Source: Roseivirga echinicomitans (GTDB taxonomy: Bacteria; Bacteroidota; Bacteroidia; Cytophagales; Cyclobacteriaceae). Taken from it: a stretch of 64,000 nucleotides of DNA. Positions 41,854 through 51,417 of this stretch are shown here, in pieces. The stretch covers positions 1 through 64,000 of the forward strand of contig NZ_LRDB01000012.1 in NCBI RefSeq assembly GCF_001592935.1, written 5' to 3'. The translations under genes were made by a program, and so were the position numbers. The first letter of the stretch is position 1, and every line of letters starts with the position of its first letter. Below the pieces are notes generated by a model. It ran no database searches and was not told the DNA's origin. It worked only from the letters and a program-made list of their open reading frames with translations.

Positions 41854-44241
41854 ATGTTCAAGAATTTTTTCAAAGTAACCCTTCGCAGCTTACTCAAAAG
41901 CAAGCTATTTGTCTTCGTTAATATTTTAGGGCTGGGTTTAGCATTGGGCTGCTGCATTGTCGCGTACCTTAATTATGATTTTGCTAAAACATTCGATGAT
42001 AATCACCTAAATAAGGATGAGATTTATCAAGTCAGCATGAAGCGGCAGATTCAAGGAAATCAGGTGCCCTATAACTTTGTGCCCATGATGGCGGGAGAAG
42101 TCATTAAAAGTGAGATTTCTGGCCTCAAAGCCGTTACTCGATTTGAAGGCAGAGGAATTACCGTAAAAAGAGGTGACCAAGTTTTCAACAGGGGTATTTC
42201 ATTCGCAGATGATAATTACCTAGATGTTTTTACTTATCCTCTCAAGTGGGGTAATAAGGAAAGTTTAAAGGACCGCAGTAAGGTCATGCTCTCTGAACCT
42301 ACCGCCATTGCCCTTTTTGGAGATGTGAACCCCGTAGGTGAGACTGTCGAGTTCATCAATAATAACGGTGCTAATTGGCTATATACTGTGGGCGGTGTTT
42401 TCGAATCTATTCCAGAGAATACGCTGATGCAGTTTCAAATGCTGATGAATTTCGAAAATATCTATACCATGTTTCAGATAGATAGAACGGATTGGGGTGT
42501 TTTTTTAGATGCCATTTTTATCCAGTCTGAAGATCCCGCAGTGGCAAATTCTATCCCTAACGCCATTAATAAATACGTTGCGGTTCAGAATGAAAAGCGG
42601 CCAGATTTTATGATCTCTGATTTTTGGATTCAAACAATGGCCGAAGCACCGGAAAACCAAAGAGATTTGAACGGTGGGGGATTATGGCAAGCCATGAACC
42701 CTGCTGCTATTGTTGCGCCTAACGTTATGGCTATTCTGATTTTGCTTTTGGCCTGTTTTAATTTCACCAATACAGCCATCGCCATGTCGAATAAGCGGCT
42801 TAAGGAAATCGGAATCCGAAAAACAGTAGGGGGTAGCAGAGGTCAGTTGGTATTTCAATTTTTGGGCGAAAACCTTATTCTCTGTTTTCTGGCTTTGATT
42901 GTTGGTTTGACTGTAGCCACTTGGCTCGTGCCCATATATAGTGATTTATGGCCTGGAATTACCCTTGAGCTGGCTTTGTCTCAGAACCCAGGACTAATTC
43001 TGTTCTTAGTTTTAGTGTTGCTCATTACAGCCTTTATGGCTGGTGGTTATCCTGCGTTATTCGTGAGTGGTTACAAGCCTGTTTCTATTCTTAGAGGTAC
43101 TTTGAAAGTGGGGAGCTCTTCCGTTTTGGCCAAAGTGCTACTTTCATTTCAATTCTTGATTTCGGTAATGGCCTTGGTGTCAGGAGTCGCTTTTGTTCAG
43201 AATGCACGGTACCAAGAAGGTCTGGATCAAGGTTATGATAAGAGCAATTTAATAGTGGTAGCCACTGCCAGTAATACCGAAGCGCAGCAACTTAAAAATG
43301 CCATTGCATCCAATCCAATGATCGAAAATATTGGAGCCATGAATAACCACATTGGCTGGGGCTATGGTGAAAGGCCGGTGAAAAATGGAGATACTGAACT
43401 GGAGGTTGGAATCTTAGATTTTGGAACAAACTATATAGAAACCACAGGTATAAAAGTATTACAAGGGCGAAGTTTTAATTTGGAGAACCAAGAGACAGAC
43501 CGTCAAAACTCAATTTTAGTCAATGAGAAAATGGGCTCTTCTTTCGGCTGGGCACCAGAAAATACGGTAGGGCAACAAATAGTGCTATACGATACCATAC
43601 GCTATACCGTGGTGGGGCTGATCAAGGATTTCTATCTCAACGGAGTTTGGGGTAGTATAGAGCCTGCGATGATCAGGTACAGAAAAGATACAGAAGTGAC
43701 TAACCTGATCGTAAGGTCAAATCCTAAAAACGTGAGCGCTGTAAATGCATTCATTGGCGAAAAATGGAGTGAAATCATTACTGATCGCCCTTACGAAGGT
43801 TTTTTGCAGGAAGAAAACGTATTGGGCGAAGCGCGAGAAATCAATGGAAATATTGTGAAAATTTTTCTATTCCTTTCTGTCATTGCCGTAATTCTATCGG
43901 CCGTGGGCTTATTTACGCTGGTGTCTATTAATATTCAAAGTCGGACTAAGGAAATGGGCATTAGAAAAGTATTGGGGGCCTCAGTAGCACGTATTACCAC
44001 TATCATCAATAAACCTTTCCTGATTATAGTATTTATTGGGGCGATAATTGGTGCTGGAGCAGGGTATGCTGTTACTGAACAAATGTTGATGCCGATGATC
44101 TACACCTATTACATTAAAATGAATTTCTGGTCATTCTTTATTCCAATAGCCTCTATTCTAATCATCTCATTACTTTCAGTATCTAGCAGAGTGATCAATG
44201 CGGCAAAAAGAAATCCAGTGGAGTCATTAAGGTACGAATAG
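41854..44241 (+). CDS. MacB/FtsX-type ABC transporter permease
   Basis: A 795-residue permease with two FtsX units. A first helix (VFVNILGLGLALGCCIVAY, about 21-40) precedes a large periplasmic domain (about 45-275), then three helices (290-400) with KRLKEIGIRKTVGGSRGQLVFQF, another helix at about 430-450, a second periplasmic domain (about 460-670) and three last helices with TKEMGIRKVLGASVARI. This is the two-copy arrangement found in Bacteroidota. It needs an ATPase, which is not adjacent. The ATG at 41854 is chosen since the preceding residues to 41788 are not membrane-protein-like. Confidence 0.92.
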   Translation: MFKNFFKVTLRSLLKSKLFVFVNILGLGLALGCCIVAYLNYDFAKTFDDNHLNKDEIYQVSMKRQIQGNQVPYNFVPMMAGEVIKSEISGLKAVTRFEGRGITVKRGDQVFNRGISFADDNYLDVFTYPLKWGNKESLKDRSKVMLSEPTAIALFGDVNPVGETVEFINNNGANWLYTVGGVFESIPENTLMQFQMLMNFENIYTMFQIDRTDWGVFLDAIFIQSEDPAVANSIPNAINKYVAVQNEKRPDFMISDFWIQTMAEAPENQRDLNGGGLWQAMNPAAIVAPNVMAILILLLACFNFTNTAIAMSNKRLKEIGIRKTVGGSRGQLVFQFLGENLILCFLALIVGLTVATWLVPIYSDLWPGITLELALSQNPGLILFLVLVLLITAFMAGGYPALFVSGYKPVSILRGTLKVGSSSVLAKVLLSFQFLISVMALVSGVAFVQNARYQEGLDQGYDKSNLIVVATASNTEAQQLKNAIASNPMIENIGAMNNHIGWGYGERPVKNGDTELEVGILDFGTNYIETTGIKVLQGRSFNLENQETDRQNSILVNEKMGSSFGWAPENTVGQQIVLYDTIRYTVVGLIKDFYLNGVWGSIEPAMIRYRKDTEVTNLIVRSNPKNVSAVNAFIGEKWSEIITDRPYEGFLQEENVLGEAREINGNIVKIFLFLSVIAVILSAVGLFTLVSINIQSRTKEMGIRKVLGASVARITTIINKPFLIIVFIGAIIGAGAGYAVTEQMLMPMIYTYYIKMNFWSFFIPIASILIISLLSVSSRVINAAKRNPVESLRYE

Positions 44242-44329
44242 CAGCAAATAATTTGTGTTAGAGAAAATAGTGTAACCTAAAACTATAAAATCAGTTATAG
44301 TTAGGTAATCACTAACGCAAATTACAACT

Positions 44330-44794
44330 ATGAAAAAAGGTCATTACTTACTGGTTATTATTTGTCTCTTGAGTTTATCATCTTTTGCTTTTATTACACA
44401 TGAAGCAAAGGACAGGGCTGAAGAAGAGGCAATCAAAGATTTAGTACTCAAATCGTATGTGCATGGAGCATTCAATGAATTGAATGCGGAAGCCATGAAA
44501 AAGGGCTTTCACGAAGACTTTGCTATCTATTCAGCCAAAGGTGAAAGCATAAGCAAATATCCCATTGCTGTTTGGGCGGATGGTGTTGCTAAAAGAAAAG
44601 CCAATGGCTATGATGCCAAGGATCCAAAGAACAAATGGGATCATAAGTTTGCTTCTGTGGATGTCACCGGTGGGGCTGCTCAAGTGAAAATAGAGCTTTT
44701 TAACCAAGGTAAGCAGGTGTATACAGATTACCTCAGCTTATTGAAGTTTGATAGTGGTTGGCGTATTGTTGCCAAGGTGTATAACCAACATTAG
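44330..44794 (+). CDS. Secreted NTF2-like protein (lumazine-binding-like)
   Basis: A 154-residue protein with a signal peptide (KKGHYLLVIICLLSLSSFAF) and an NTF2-like fold (about 32-152): EEEAIKDLVLKSYVHGAFNE, MKKGFHEDFAIY, KWDHKFASVDVTGGAAQVKI and a final LKFDSGWRIVAKVY. This resembles the putative lumazine-binding group (PF12893). The function is unknown; the gene follows the permease by about 90 bases and has its own terminator. Confidence 0.82.
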   Translation: MKKGHYLLVIICLLSLSSFAFITHEAKDRAEEEAIKDLVLKSYVHGAFNELNAEAMKKGFHEDFAIYSAKGESISKYPIAVWADGVAKRKANGYDAKDPKNKWDHKFASVDVTGGAAQVKIELFNQGKQVYTDYLSLLKFDSGWRIVAKVYNQH

Positions 44795-44805
44795 AAAGCG
44801 CATAT

Positions 44806-44834
44806 AACCCGAATCTACAAAGGTTCGGGTTTTT
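44806..44834 (+). terminator. Terminator after the NTF2-like gene
   Basis: An 8-bp stem (AACCCGAA 44806-44813 with TTCGGGTT 44824-44831) followed by TTTC, between convergent genes. Confidence 0.8.
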
Positions 44835-44836
44835 CA

Positions 44837-46105
44837 TTACTTCTCTGGCCCAGCAATACAAGTGTAAAAGCTGTCTGGTTGAAGGTGGGTATTTACCATT
44901 TGGGAAATGTCTTCGCTGGTAACTTTGTATACCGAGTTTAAATACTGCTCGTAAAAACTCATGTCCATACCTTGAAAATAGACTGCCTTGAATTTCTCCA
45001 TAATGGCAAAAGGCGAATTTACAGAGCCAGCAAAAGAGCCTGCCATGTAGTTTTTTACTGTTTCCAATTCATTTTCGCCAACAGGCTCTTGTTGTAGCTT
45101 TACAATTTCTTTGAAAATCTCGTCAATAGTCGCTTGTTCGTTTTCGCCATTTACATCTGTACCAATACTGAAGTAGCCTTCCTGATTAAGGGAATAGAGA
45201 TGTGAATGAATACCATAAGTAAAGCCTTTTTCTTCACGAATATTCTTCATCAAGCGCGAGCCAAAGAACCCTCCAAAAAGCTCGTTGGCTACCGTGAACT
45301 TCATATAATCAGGGTGGGTACGGTTGAAGAGTACTTTTCCGATTTTTATTGAAGACTGAACAAAAGCCGGTTTACGGATTTCATTTAAGTGACCTACCGT
45401 GTTTGTGATTTTGTACTCAGGTAAGCTTACTTTTTTTACTTGGCTTTTGCCGAAGTTCAATTCAAGCACTTCAAGGAAATTACTTGGTAGTTTTCCAGAA
45501 ACCATGATATCGAAATCGCTGAAATTTGAAGCGAAAAACGCTTTTACTTCTGAGAGTTCAACGGCCTGTATTTTTTCTACACTGTTACTTTTTCCATAAG
45601 GATGATCAAGTCCAAAAAGTGAGCTTCTTAAAGCTACAGAAGATAAGTAACTGCTTTTTTCGAAGTTCAATTTTAAACGTTGAACCTCTTTTTTCTTTAA
45701 CGTTTCAAACTGCTGTTCATCAAAACTAGGGTTGCTTATTACTTCGGAAAGAAGGGCTAAATTCTTATCAAAGAACCTAGAAAGGCCATAAAATGAGATT
45801 GTGCTTTGGTCGAAACTAGGAGAGAATTCAGCAAAACTTCCAATGAAGTCAATGGCTTCGGCCAACTGATGAGCGTTACGCTTTGTGGTACCCTCATTCA
45901 GCATTTTAAGCGCGAATGAGATCAGGTTATAATTTTCGGTAAACCAACTTCCGCAAGGAATTACCAAATCAATTTTAAATACCTCTACAGCTGGATCATT
46001 CAAAAAGAAGATTTTCCTTCCATTTGAAAGTACTGATGAATCAACTTGAGGAATAGTAACTTTTTTGATGGGGTTAAAACCCGGAGCGATTGTTCTATCG
46101 AGCAT
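44837..46105 (-). CDS. M16-family peptidase homologue lacking the zinc site
   Basis: A 422-residue protein with the M16 (pitrilysin/insulinase-type) fold in two halves: FFLNDPAVEVFKIDLVIPCGS and LNEGTTKRNAHQLAEAIDFI at the front, then FTVANELFGGFFGSRLMKNIREEKGFTYGI (span about 278-307) with the conserved R and Y. The HxxEH zinc motif expected near residue 65 is absent; that place reads ISFALKMLNEGT. It is probably a non-catalytic partner, as in paired M16 systems, but no active partner is seen here. It ends just upstream of porV and may be co-transcribed with it. Confidence 0.9.
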   Translation of the reverse strand: MLDRTIAPGFNPIKKVTIPQVDSSVLSNGRKIFFLNDPAVEVFKIDLVIPCGSWFTENYNLISFALKMLNEGTTKRNAHQLAEAIDFIGSFAEFSPSFDQSTISFYGLSRFFDKNLALLSEVISNPSFDEQQFETLKKKEVQRLKLNFEKSSYLSSVALRSSLFGLDHPYGKSNSVEKIQAVELSEVKAFFASNFSDFDIMVSGKLPSNFLEVLELNFGKSQVKKVSLPEYKITNTVGHLNEIRKPAFVQSSIKIGKVLFNRTHPDYMKFTVANELFGGFFGSRLMKNIREEKGFTYGIHSHLYSLNQEGYFSIGTDVNGENEQATIDEIFKEIVKLQQEPVGENELETVKNYMAGSFAGSVNSPFAIMEKFKAVYFQGMDMSFYEQYLNSVYKVTSEDISQMVNTHLQPDSFYTCIAGPEK

Positions 46106-46110
46106 TCGGT

Positions 46111-47262
46111 TTATTTGGCTTTTTTGTCAAGGTTGTAAGTAAGTCCGAAACGCAAGGTTTCGGCCAAAGGGTGCTCCTGAAGTGTTGGAACTAAATAAGC
46201 AAAGTCGATTCCTAATTTTTTAACTTTAAAGCCTACGCCCATGGTGAAATACTTTCGGTTGCCTTTGTTTTGGTGCTCTGAAAAATACCCAGCCCTTAAT
46301 GCAAAAGCTTCTTTGTATTCGTATTCAGTCCCAAAAGAAATCATAATCTCTTGAAGCTCCTCATTAAAGCCATTTGGCGCATCGGCAAAGGAACCAAACA
46401 TACCTCCAATCAAGGACTTATCTCTGTGACTACCGTCTGCCTGAGGGGTTGGTACCATCAATTTATTAAAGTCTAAGGCGAAAGTGATTTTGTTGTAAGG
46501 GTCAAGGAAACTGGCTAGTGCAGCTCCTAGTCTTAAATTAGTTGGAATAAAATCTTCTTCATCGGCTGTGTTGTAGGAGATTTTCGCACCAATGTTTGAA
46601 ATAATACCACCAAACGAAAGCTGGCTTTGCTTGTCTAAAACATTCATTTCCGTTTTATAATATACTCCAATGTCAGCGGCAATACTGGTGCCTGGCTTAG
46701 GGTCCATTACTGGACTCGTGGTTATGTTTCCAGAAAGGTTAGAGTGAATGAATTTACCTGTAACCCCAATACTTAAATCGTTACTTAATTTTCTTGAGTA
46801 GGTTCCAGCAATGGAAAACTCTCTCGGGTTAATTACCTGAAGATTATTACCTACTCCATCAGTAAGCTGAATGTCTCCCAAATCAAAATAGGTAAGGGCC
46901 ATTCCAAAAGCCTGATTGTCATCTATCTTTTTGTAGCCTGACAAGTAAGAAATCGACATGTCGTCTACAAACTTGCTTAACCAAGGCGTGTATGAAAAAG
47001 CAAAACCATAATCATTGTTAATGAAAGCAAGTTTTGCGGGGTTCCAGTGGATAGTATTGGAATTAGGCGCAGTGGCTGCTCCAACATCCCCCATCGCTCC
47101 CGAAATTGGGTCTGGCGCAATAGTTAGAAAAGGAACCGCGGTAGTGATTACGTTCTTCTTGGTGTCCTGTCCTGAAATTACCCCAGAGTTTTGGGCGGTA
47201 ACTGGAAACGAAAAAATGACGGCTAATACCAGGATTGCTACGATCCTAATGTTAATTTTCAT
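46111..47262 (-). CDS. porV: Type IX secretion system outer-membrane protein PorV
   Basis: Binds the C-terminal signal of secreted proteins at the outer membrane and hands them to the PorU sortase. The protein, 383 residues from the ATG at 47262, has a signal peptide (KINIRIVAILVLAVIFSFPVTA, span) and a barrel: TIAPDPISGAMGDVGAATAPN, then NTIHWNPAKLAFINNDYGFA and YTPWLSKFVDD, ending in GLTYNLDKKAK. These match PorV/LptO. The TTG at 47277, five codons earlier, lies in the -7 box TATCTTTG, so I use 47262. porU is upstream on the same strand, but this promoter allows separate control. Confidence 0.95.
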   Translation of the reverse strand: MKINIRIVAILVLAVIFSFPVTAQNSGVISGQDTKKNVITTAVPFLTIAPDPISGAMGDVGAATAPNSNTIHWNPAKLAFINNDYGFAFSYTPWLSKFVDDMSISYLSGYKKIDDNQAFGMALTYFDLGDIQLTDGVGNNLQVINPREFSIAGTYSRKLSNDLSIGVTGKFIHSNLSGNITTSPVMDPKPGTSIAADIGVYYKTEMNVLDKQSQLSFGGIISNIGAKISYNTADEEDFIPTNLRLGAALASFLDPYNKITFALDFNKLMVPTPQADGSHRDKSLIGGMFGSFADAPNGFNEELQEIMISFGTEYEYKEAFALRAGYFSEHQNKGNRKYFTMGVGFKVKKLGIDFAYLVPTLQEHPLAETLRFGLTYNLDKKAK

Positions 47263-47274
47263 GTAATTTTTTTT

Positions 47275-47282
47275 CAAAGATA
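47275..47282 (-). promoter_or_regulatory. Promoter -7 box of porV
   Basis: TATCTTTG on the minus strand, a perfect TAnnTTTG, 12 bases before the porV ATG, in the short gap after porU. Confidence 0.6.
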
Positions 47283-47293
47283 CTATTATAAAA

Positions 47294-50200
47294 CTAATAT
47301 GAAATAATAAGTTTTTTGCGCTTGGTGTACGTTTTTCCGTTGTTTTTAGACATTAAAACAACATTGTAAACGTAGATTCCTTTACCCAATTTAACCCCTG
47401 AATTGTCTAAACCATTCCATGAAATACTTTCTGTATTTGAGCCCACTTCAATGTCTGAATGGATTGAAATAACTTTCTCTCCTTGAGCATTTATGATTTC
47501 AATCCGTAAATCCAATGGTTCGCCTGCGCTGTTATGCGAAATATTGAAAGTGGTATTCTCTATCAACGGGTTAGGGTAGCTGTTTATTTCTGTAATGATT
47601 GTAGAATTTTCATTTGTCACTGTAAATTCGATCATTTTCTTAGTCAGGTTATTGTAGTTGTCCCAAGCTCTAACCTCTAAGATGTTGATACCTAAAGGTA
47701 AGTCTCGCATTTGAAAGAGGACTCCTCCTTTTCTGAAATTATCTTTATCAGCATTATAAAGACTATTTAAATTGTAAGTCACCGAATCGTTTAGCGTAAC
47801 CGAAAGGTTTTGACCAATACCATTTTCTGAAATATTGATGCCGCTTTCATCGAATAATTTAAGAATGAGCGTTGCATCACGTTTTACCACTGGTGTTGTG
47901 ACACGGGTGGAGTCATTAATAAAAGTCCTGATACTAGGTGGAATATTGTCTTCGTAAAGATTTTTGGCTGTACCTCCGAGTATGAAATCGATTTTAGCAC
48001 CGAAAGCATCTTCTGGATTACTGTTATTCAAGGCATACATGCTCATTTTCCCACTTCCATATTGATAGTTGATGTTTTTCGGTACCACAAATTCCACGGT
48101 GAATGTCCCATTAATTACTGATGCTTGCCCATTAAAAAGTTGACTATTACGCTCCAGATATACAAACTTATCACTTTCAGTACCAATCGTTTGTAAAGGG
48201 TTTCGCTTGTCGAAAAGACTAAAAGTGAGTTCACCATTAAAGGGTTCTATTTTCTGACCATTGGATTCAATTTGTCCTTGAATTCTCACCCTTTCTAGCG
48301 CACTTAGCGTATCTGCTTTGGCAGCAGGTGCTTTTCCATTGATACTTGTGATTGTGATTTCATTTTTAGGGTAAGCCAAGCGCATGCTTGGGTCGCCTAA
48401 AAGGATGAAGTTTCGGTTGTTTGCTCCATTCAGGGCATTATTTTTTGTGAATCGAATGATATCGCCAAGCCTTTGAAAATTACCATTAGGCTGTTCCAGA
48501 ATGGTCTTGTAGAGCGCAAGATTCAAGGCGTAATTGGAAGAAGAAAATACGGGACGCGCGGTGGCTACCAAAGCAATAGCACCACCATCTTCTTTGAACA
48601 TTATCTTTTCAGCACCAGAAAAAATGGTGGGATCATCGTTTCTAGCAAATTCACAAGTAGCGGTTACTAATAAAGGTAGTCGGTGAATGTTTTTCCAATC
48701 GTCAATGGACTGGGTGGTTAGAATTCGCTCTTGCATCCATCCCGTTTCTGCGCCATGGCCTGTGAAGTTCATAATCAAAACGCCTTGCTCAACAGCGTCT
48801 AGTAAGGCCTTCTCAGCTTTTGGCGATGACTCACCATTGGGCGATCTGATTTGCTCATAAGCATCGAGGTAAATTTTGCGCACATTAAAGCCCGCATAAG
48901 TAGTGTCAACCAATGTAGCCAATTGGTCTGCATCGCGCTGGTGTAAATTGTTATCACCATCATCGGCAACAAAAACCAACCTGCGCCTCCAATCTCCTAT
49001 GCTTTCTGCGGAAGTTTGATAGTTAATAATTTTATCAACCGCGGTTTTGGCTTGCGCTAAAGTGGTGCTCGGAATTCGACCTATTCCAATGTCTGAGGTG
49101 TGATCACCTGCTCTGCTTTCAGTCCACTCTCCTTCATCATCTTCCAAAAAGCCAAAATAGTCATCTGAAGAATATGAGGTTAATGGGTGGATCGAACTTC
49201 TGGATTCATAAGTGGGAACCAAGTTAGAGTTGCCTTCAATTCTACTTTTGTAATCATAAGAGCCTTTACCAAAAAGAAGTAAATACTTGAGTTGATCATT
49301 TTGTAACTTTAAGTGACGCATGAAATCACGGATGGCCGTTATGTCTTGCCTGCCTGCTGAAAACTCGTTGTATACCTGTTGTGGAGTGGCTACTAAGATT
49401 GTAAGATTATCTTCACTTCTTCTAAAGGCTGCTAGTCTTTCCGCTTCGGTTAAAAACTCTGGAGCGGAAATTATTACCATATCTGGCGTTGAACTTCCTT
49501 TTAAATCTTGATTGGCCAAAACCTCAAATTTTGTTGGAAGGGGTTGTAATGCTGCCTCAAACATAACATATTCATGAAGTTGATCTGAAAAAGCACCAAA
49601 TCGAATTTCTGAACCACTTAAACTATACGCTTGACTTTGAACAGCCAATGGGGTGGTAATGTCCCAAACCATCAGGTTCTGATTCGCTTCAGAAATTTTG
49701 AAAGTGGTTAAGGCTTGATCTAAGGACTTTGTACTTCGAAATAAAATGGAGCTGCCTGTATATTGAAGTTTGGTTGGAATATCCAATAGGAAACGATCCA
49801 AGTAAGCCACAGCTTTATTGGAACCTCCTTGGTTGAAGGTGAGCTTTAAGCTAAGCTGATCTACCCCAGAGAAATTAGAAGAATTGATTTCGAATACGTC
49901 CGATGCTTCATTCCCCTTAATGCCATAGCGCGTATCTTGAATAGCCGAAAAGTCAAGTTGCCCTATGGATTGACTATTGAGGCTTGCGCTGATCGAAGTA
50001 GTATTGAATGCTTGGGTCAAAGCATCTAACTGCACTTTGATTTGCCCGTTGGCAGTCAAGCTAGAAAGCGGGAAGTCGAAGGTTAACTCATTATTTGTAT
50101 TGAAGCTTTCTCCAAACCATTGTCTTCCAGAACCAAGAATGTTTTTGATATCCGTTTCGTGCCGAATAATTTTGTTGTAGATGCTTACCTCTGGCAGACT

Positions 50201-50695
50201 GATGCCTAAGCTCGGAAGGTTAGTGATTCGCAGGCCTTTGCCATTATTTTTAACTGTGATAAAGTAATGAACTTCATCTGCATAGAGGTTTTGAATAGAT
50301 TCAAAGTTCTTCGTTGCTGGGTTGAACTGGAGTTCATTGACTCGATCTACATAAAAGAGAACGTAGTCATCTGAGTTGAAAGTAGCATCGGCCTCCCCCG
50401 AAACAAAAATGGAGGTTTCTTTAAGTCCTTCTCTTTGAATCGAAATGGCTTGAGGAAGCATTCCTCCCTTACTTCCATAAATAGCAATGTTCTGAGGGTT
50501 TATAGAGCCGATGTCAAAACCCATTTGGCTTAGGGTATTCTGATCAATGCGGTAAATGCCTTCCTTCGCAAAGCTCATTTTCACCCATTTGCTGGTGGCT
50601 AAAACGCTAGAGGTTTGAGCAATCGCGTTCCCAACAAATACCTGAATAAGAAAGGCAATGAGCAAGATATGTTTTGATCGTAATCGACTGGCCAT
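47294..50695 (-). CDS. porU: Type IX secretion system sortase PorU (C25 peptidase)
   Basis: Removes the C-terminal signal of T9SS cargo and attaches the product to lipopolysaccharide at the cell surface. The 1133-residue protein has a signal peptide (about 1-26), N-terminal beta-domains, and a gingipain-like C25 domain (about 410-780): LLFGKGSYDYKS, DIGIGRIPSTT, the catalytic H647 in NFTGHGAETGW and C681 in LVTATCEFARND. After an Ig-like region comes a C-terminal domain of about 80 residues (SYPNPLIENTTFNISHNS) ending in ITKRKKLIISY-type strands. Both catalytic residues are present, so the enzyme is probably active. porV and the M16-like gene follow it. Confidence 0.95.
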   Translation of the reverse strand: MASRLRSKHILLIAFLIQVFVGNAIAQTSSVLATSKWVKMSFAKEGIYRIDQNTLSQMGFDIGSINPQNIAIYGSKGGMLPQAISIQREGLKETSIFVSGEADATFNSDDYVLFYVDRVNELQFNPATKNFESIQNLYADEVHYFITVKNNGKGLRITNLPSLGISLPEVSIYNKIIRHETDIKNILGSGRQWFGESFNTNNELTFDFPLSSLTANGQIKVQLDALTQAFNTTSISASLNSQSIGQLDFSAIQDTRYGIKGNEASDVFEINSSNFSGVDQLSLKLTFNQGGSNKAVAYLDRFLLDIPTKLQYTGSSILFRSTKSLDQALTTFKISEANQNLMVWDITTPLAVQSQAYSLSGSEIRFGAFSDQLHEYVMFEAALQPLPTKFEVLANQDLKGSSTPDMVIISAPEFLTEAERLAAFRRSEDNLTILVATPQQVYNEFSAGRQDITAIRDFMRHLKLQNDQLKYLLLFGKGSYDYKSRIEGNSNLVPTYESRSSIHPLTSYSSDDYFGFLEDDEGEWTESRAGDHTSDIGIGRIPSTTLAQAKTAVDKIINYQTSAESIGDWRRRLVFVADDGDNNLHQRDADQLATLVDTTYAGFNVRKIYLDAYEQIRSPNGESSPKAEKALLDAVEQGVLIMNFTGHGAETGWMQERILTTQSIDDWKNIHRLPLLVTATCEFARNDDPTIFSGAEKIMFKEDGGAIALVATARPVFSSSNYALNLALYKTILEQPNGNFQRLGDIIRFTKNNALNGANNRNFILLGDPSMRLAYPKNEITITSINGKAPAAKADTLSALERVRIQGQIESNGQKIEPFNGELTFSLFDKRNPLQTIGTESDKFVYLERNSQLFNGQASVINGTFTVEFVVPKNINYQYGSGKMSMYALNNSNPEDAFGAKIDFILGGTAKNLYEDNIPPSIRTFINDSTRVTTPVVKRDATLILKLFDESGINISENGIGQNLSVTLNDSVTYNLNSLYNADKDNFRKGGVLFQMRDLPLGINILEVRAWDNYNNLTKKMIEFTVTNENSTIITEINSYPNPLIENTTFNISHNSAGEPLDLRIEIINAQGEKVISIHSDIEVGSNTESISWNGLDNSGVKLGKGIYVYNVVLMSKNNGKTYTKRKKLIISY

Positions 50696-50715
50696 TTCTT
50701 GGAACTCAACGTTAT

Positions 50716-51414
50716 TTAAGCAATTTTCTTATGTGCGGGCTGAGTGAGCAGCGAAAGCAAAAGATAAACAACAATGATTAAGGGGACTGCAGCAGTTTTG
50801 AAAATTACAATGAGCACAATGCTCAATAAGATAAGTAGAAAACGCTGCCAGTTGTCTTTTACGGTAAAGTTTGAAAATTTGAAAGAAAGTAAAGTAACGG
50901 GGGCTACCATGAGTAAGGAAAAGACGATGGCACAAGTGAAAAGCACCCATTCGTTTGCCAGAGAGCCACTCATAAAAGTATCTCCCACAATGATTAAAGG
51001 AAGTGTGCTGGTGAATATTCCGTTTGCTGTGGTGGTTAAGCCCGTAAAACTCGTAGTTTGATTTTCGTCAACATTAAACTTAGCCAAGCGCAGGGCAGAA
51101 AAAACGGCAATGAGTACCCCCGCGTATTCTAGAGGCGAGTCTATTTTACCTACAAGCATATGGTAGTACAAAATGGCTGGCAGTAAACCGAAAGTGATCA
51201 AATCAGCTAAAGAATCCAGTTGCTTACCTATTTCGGATTGTGCCTTGAGGATTCTAGCTAAAAAACCATCGAGGAAATCGAAGCCAGCAGCCAGCCAAAT
51301 AAGATAACATGCAGTTTCAATTTCTCCCTGAAAAGAAAGAATAATACCGACTGTTCCACAGCTTAAATTAGCGAGGGTAAACAGGTTTGGGATGGCTTTT
51401 TTGATGGGTTCCAA
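50716..51414 (-). CDS. pssA: CDP-diacylglycerol--serine O-phosphatidyltransferase
   Basis: Makes phosphatidylserine, the precursor of phosphatidylethanolamine, in the inner membrane. The 232-residue protein has about seven helices. The CDP-alcohol phosphotransferase motif is D-x2-D-G-x(n)-A-R-x-L: AAGFDFLDGFLARILKAQS, then IGKQLDSLADLITFGLLPA carrying the remaining aspartates. The rest is IKKAIPNLFTLANLSCGTVG at the start, typical of PssA. It overlaps no neighbour but sits 3 bases from the MBL hydrolase gene upstream, so both are in one transcript. Confidence 0.94.
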   Translation of the reverse strand: MEPIKKAIPNLFTLANLSCGTVGIILSFQGEIETACYLIWLAAGFDFLDGFLARILKAQSEIGKQLDSLADLITFGLLPAILYYHMLVGKIDSPLEYAGVLIAVFSALRLAKFNVDENQTTSFTGLTTTANGIFTSTLPLIIVGDTFMSGSLANEWVLFTCAIVFSLLMVAPVTLLSFKFSNFTVKDNWQRFLLILLSIVLIVIFKTAAVPLIIVVYLLLSLLTQPAHKKIA

Positions 51415-51417
51415 TGG

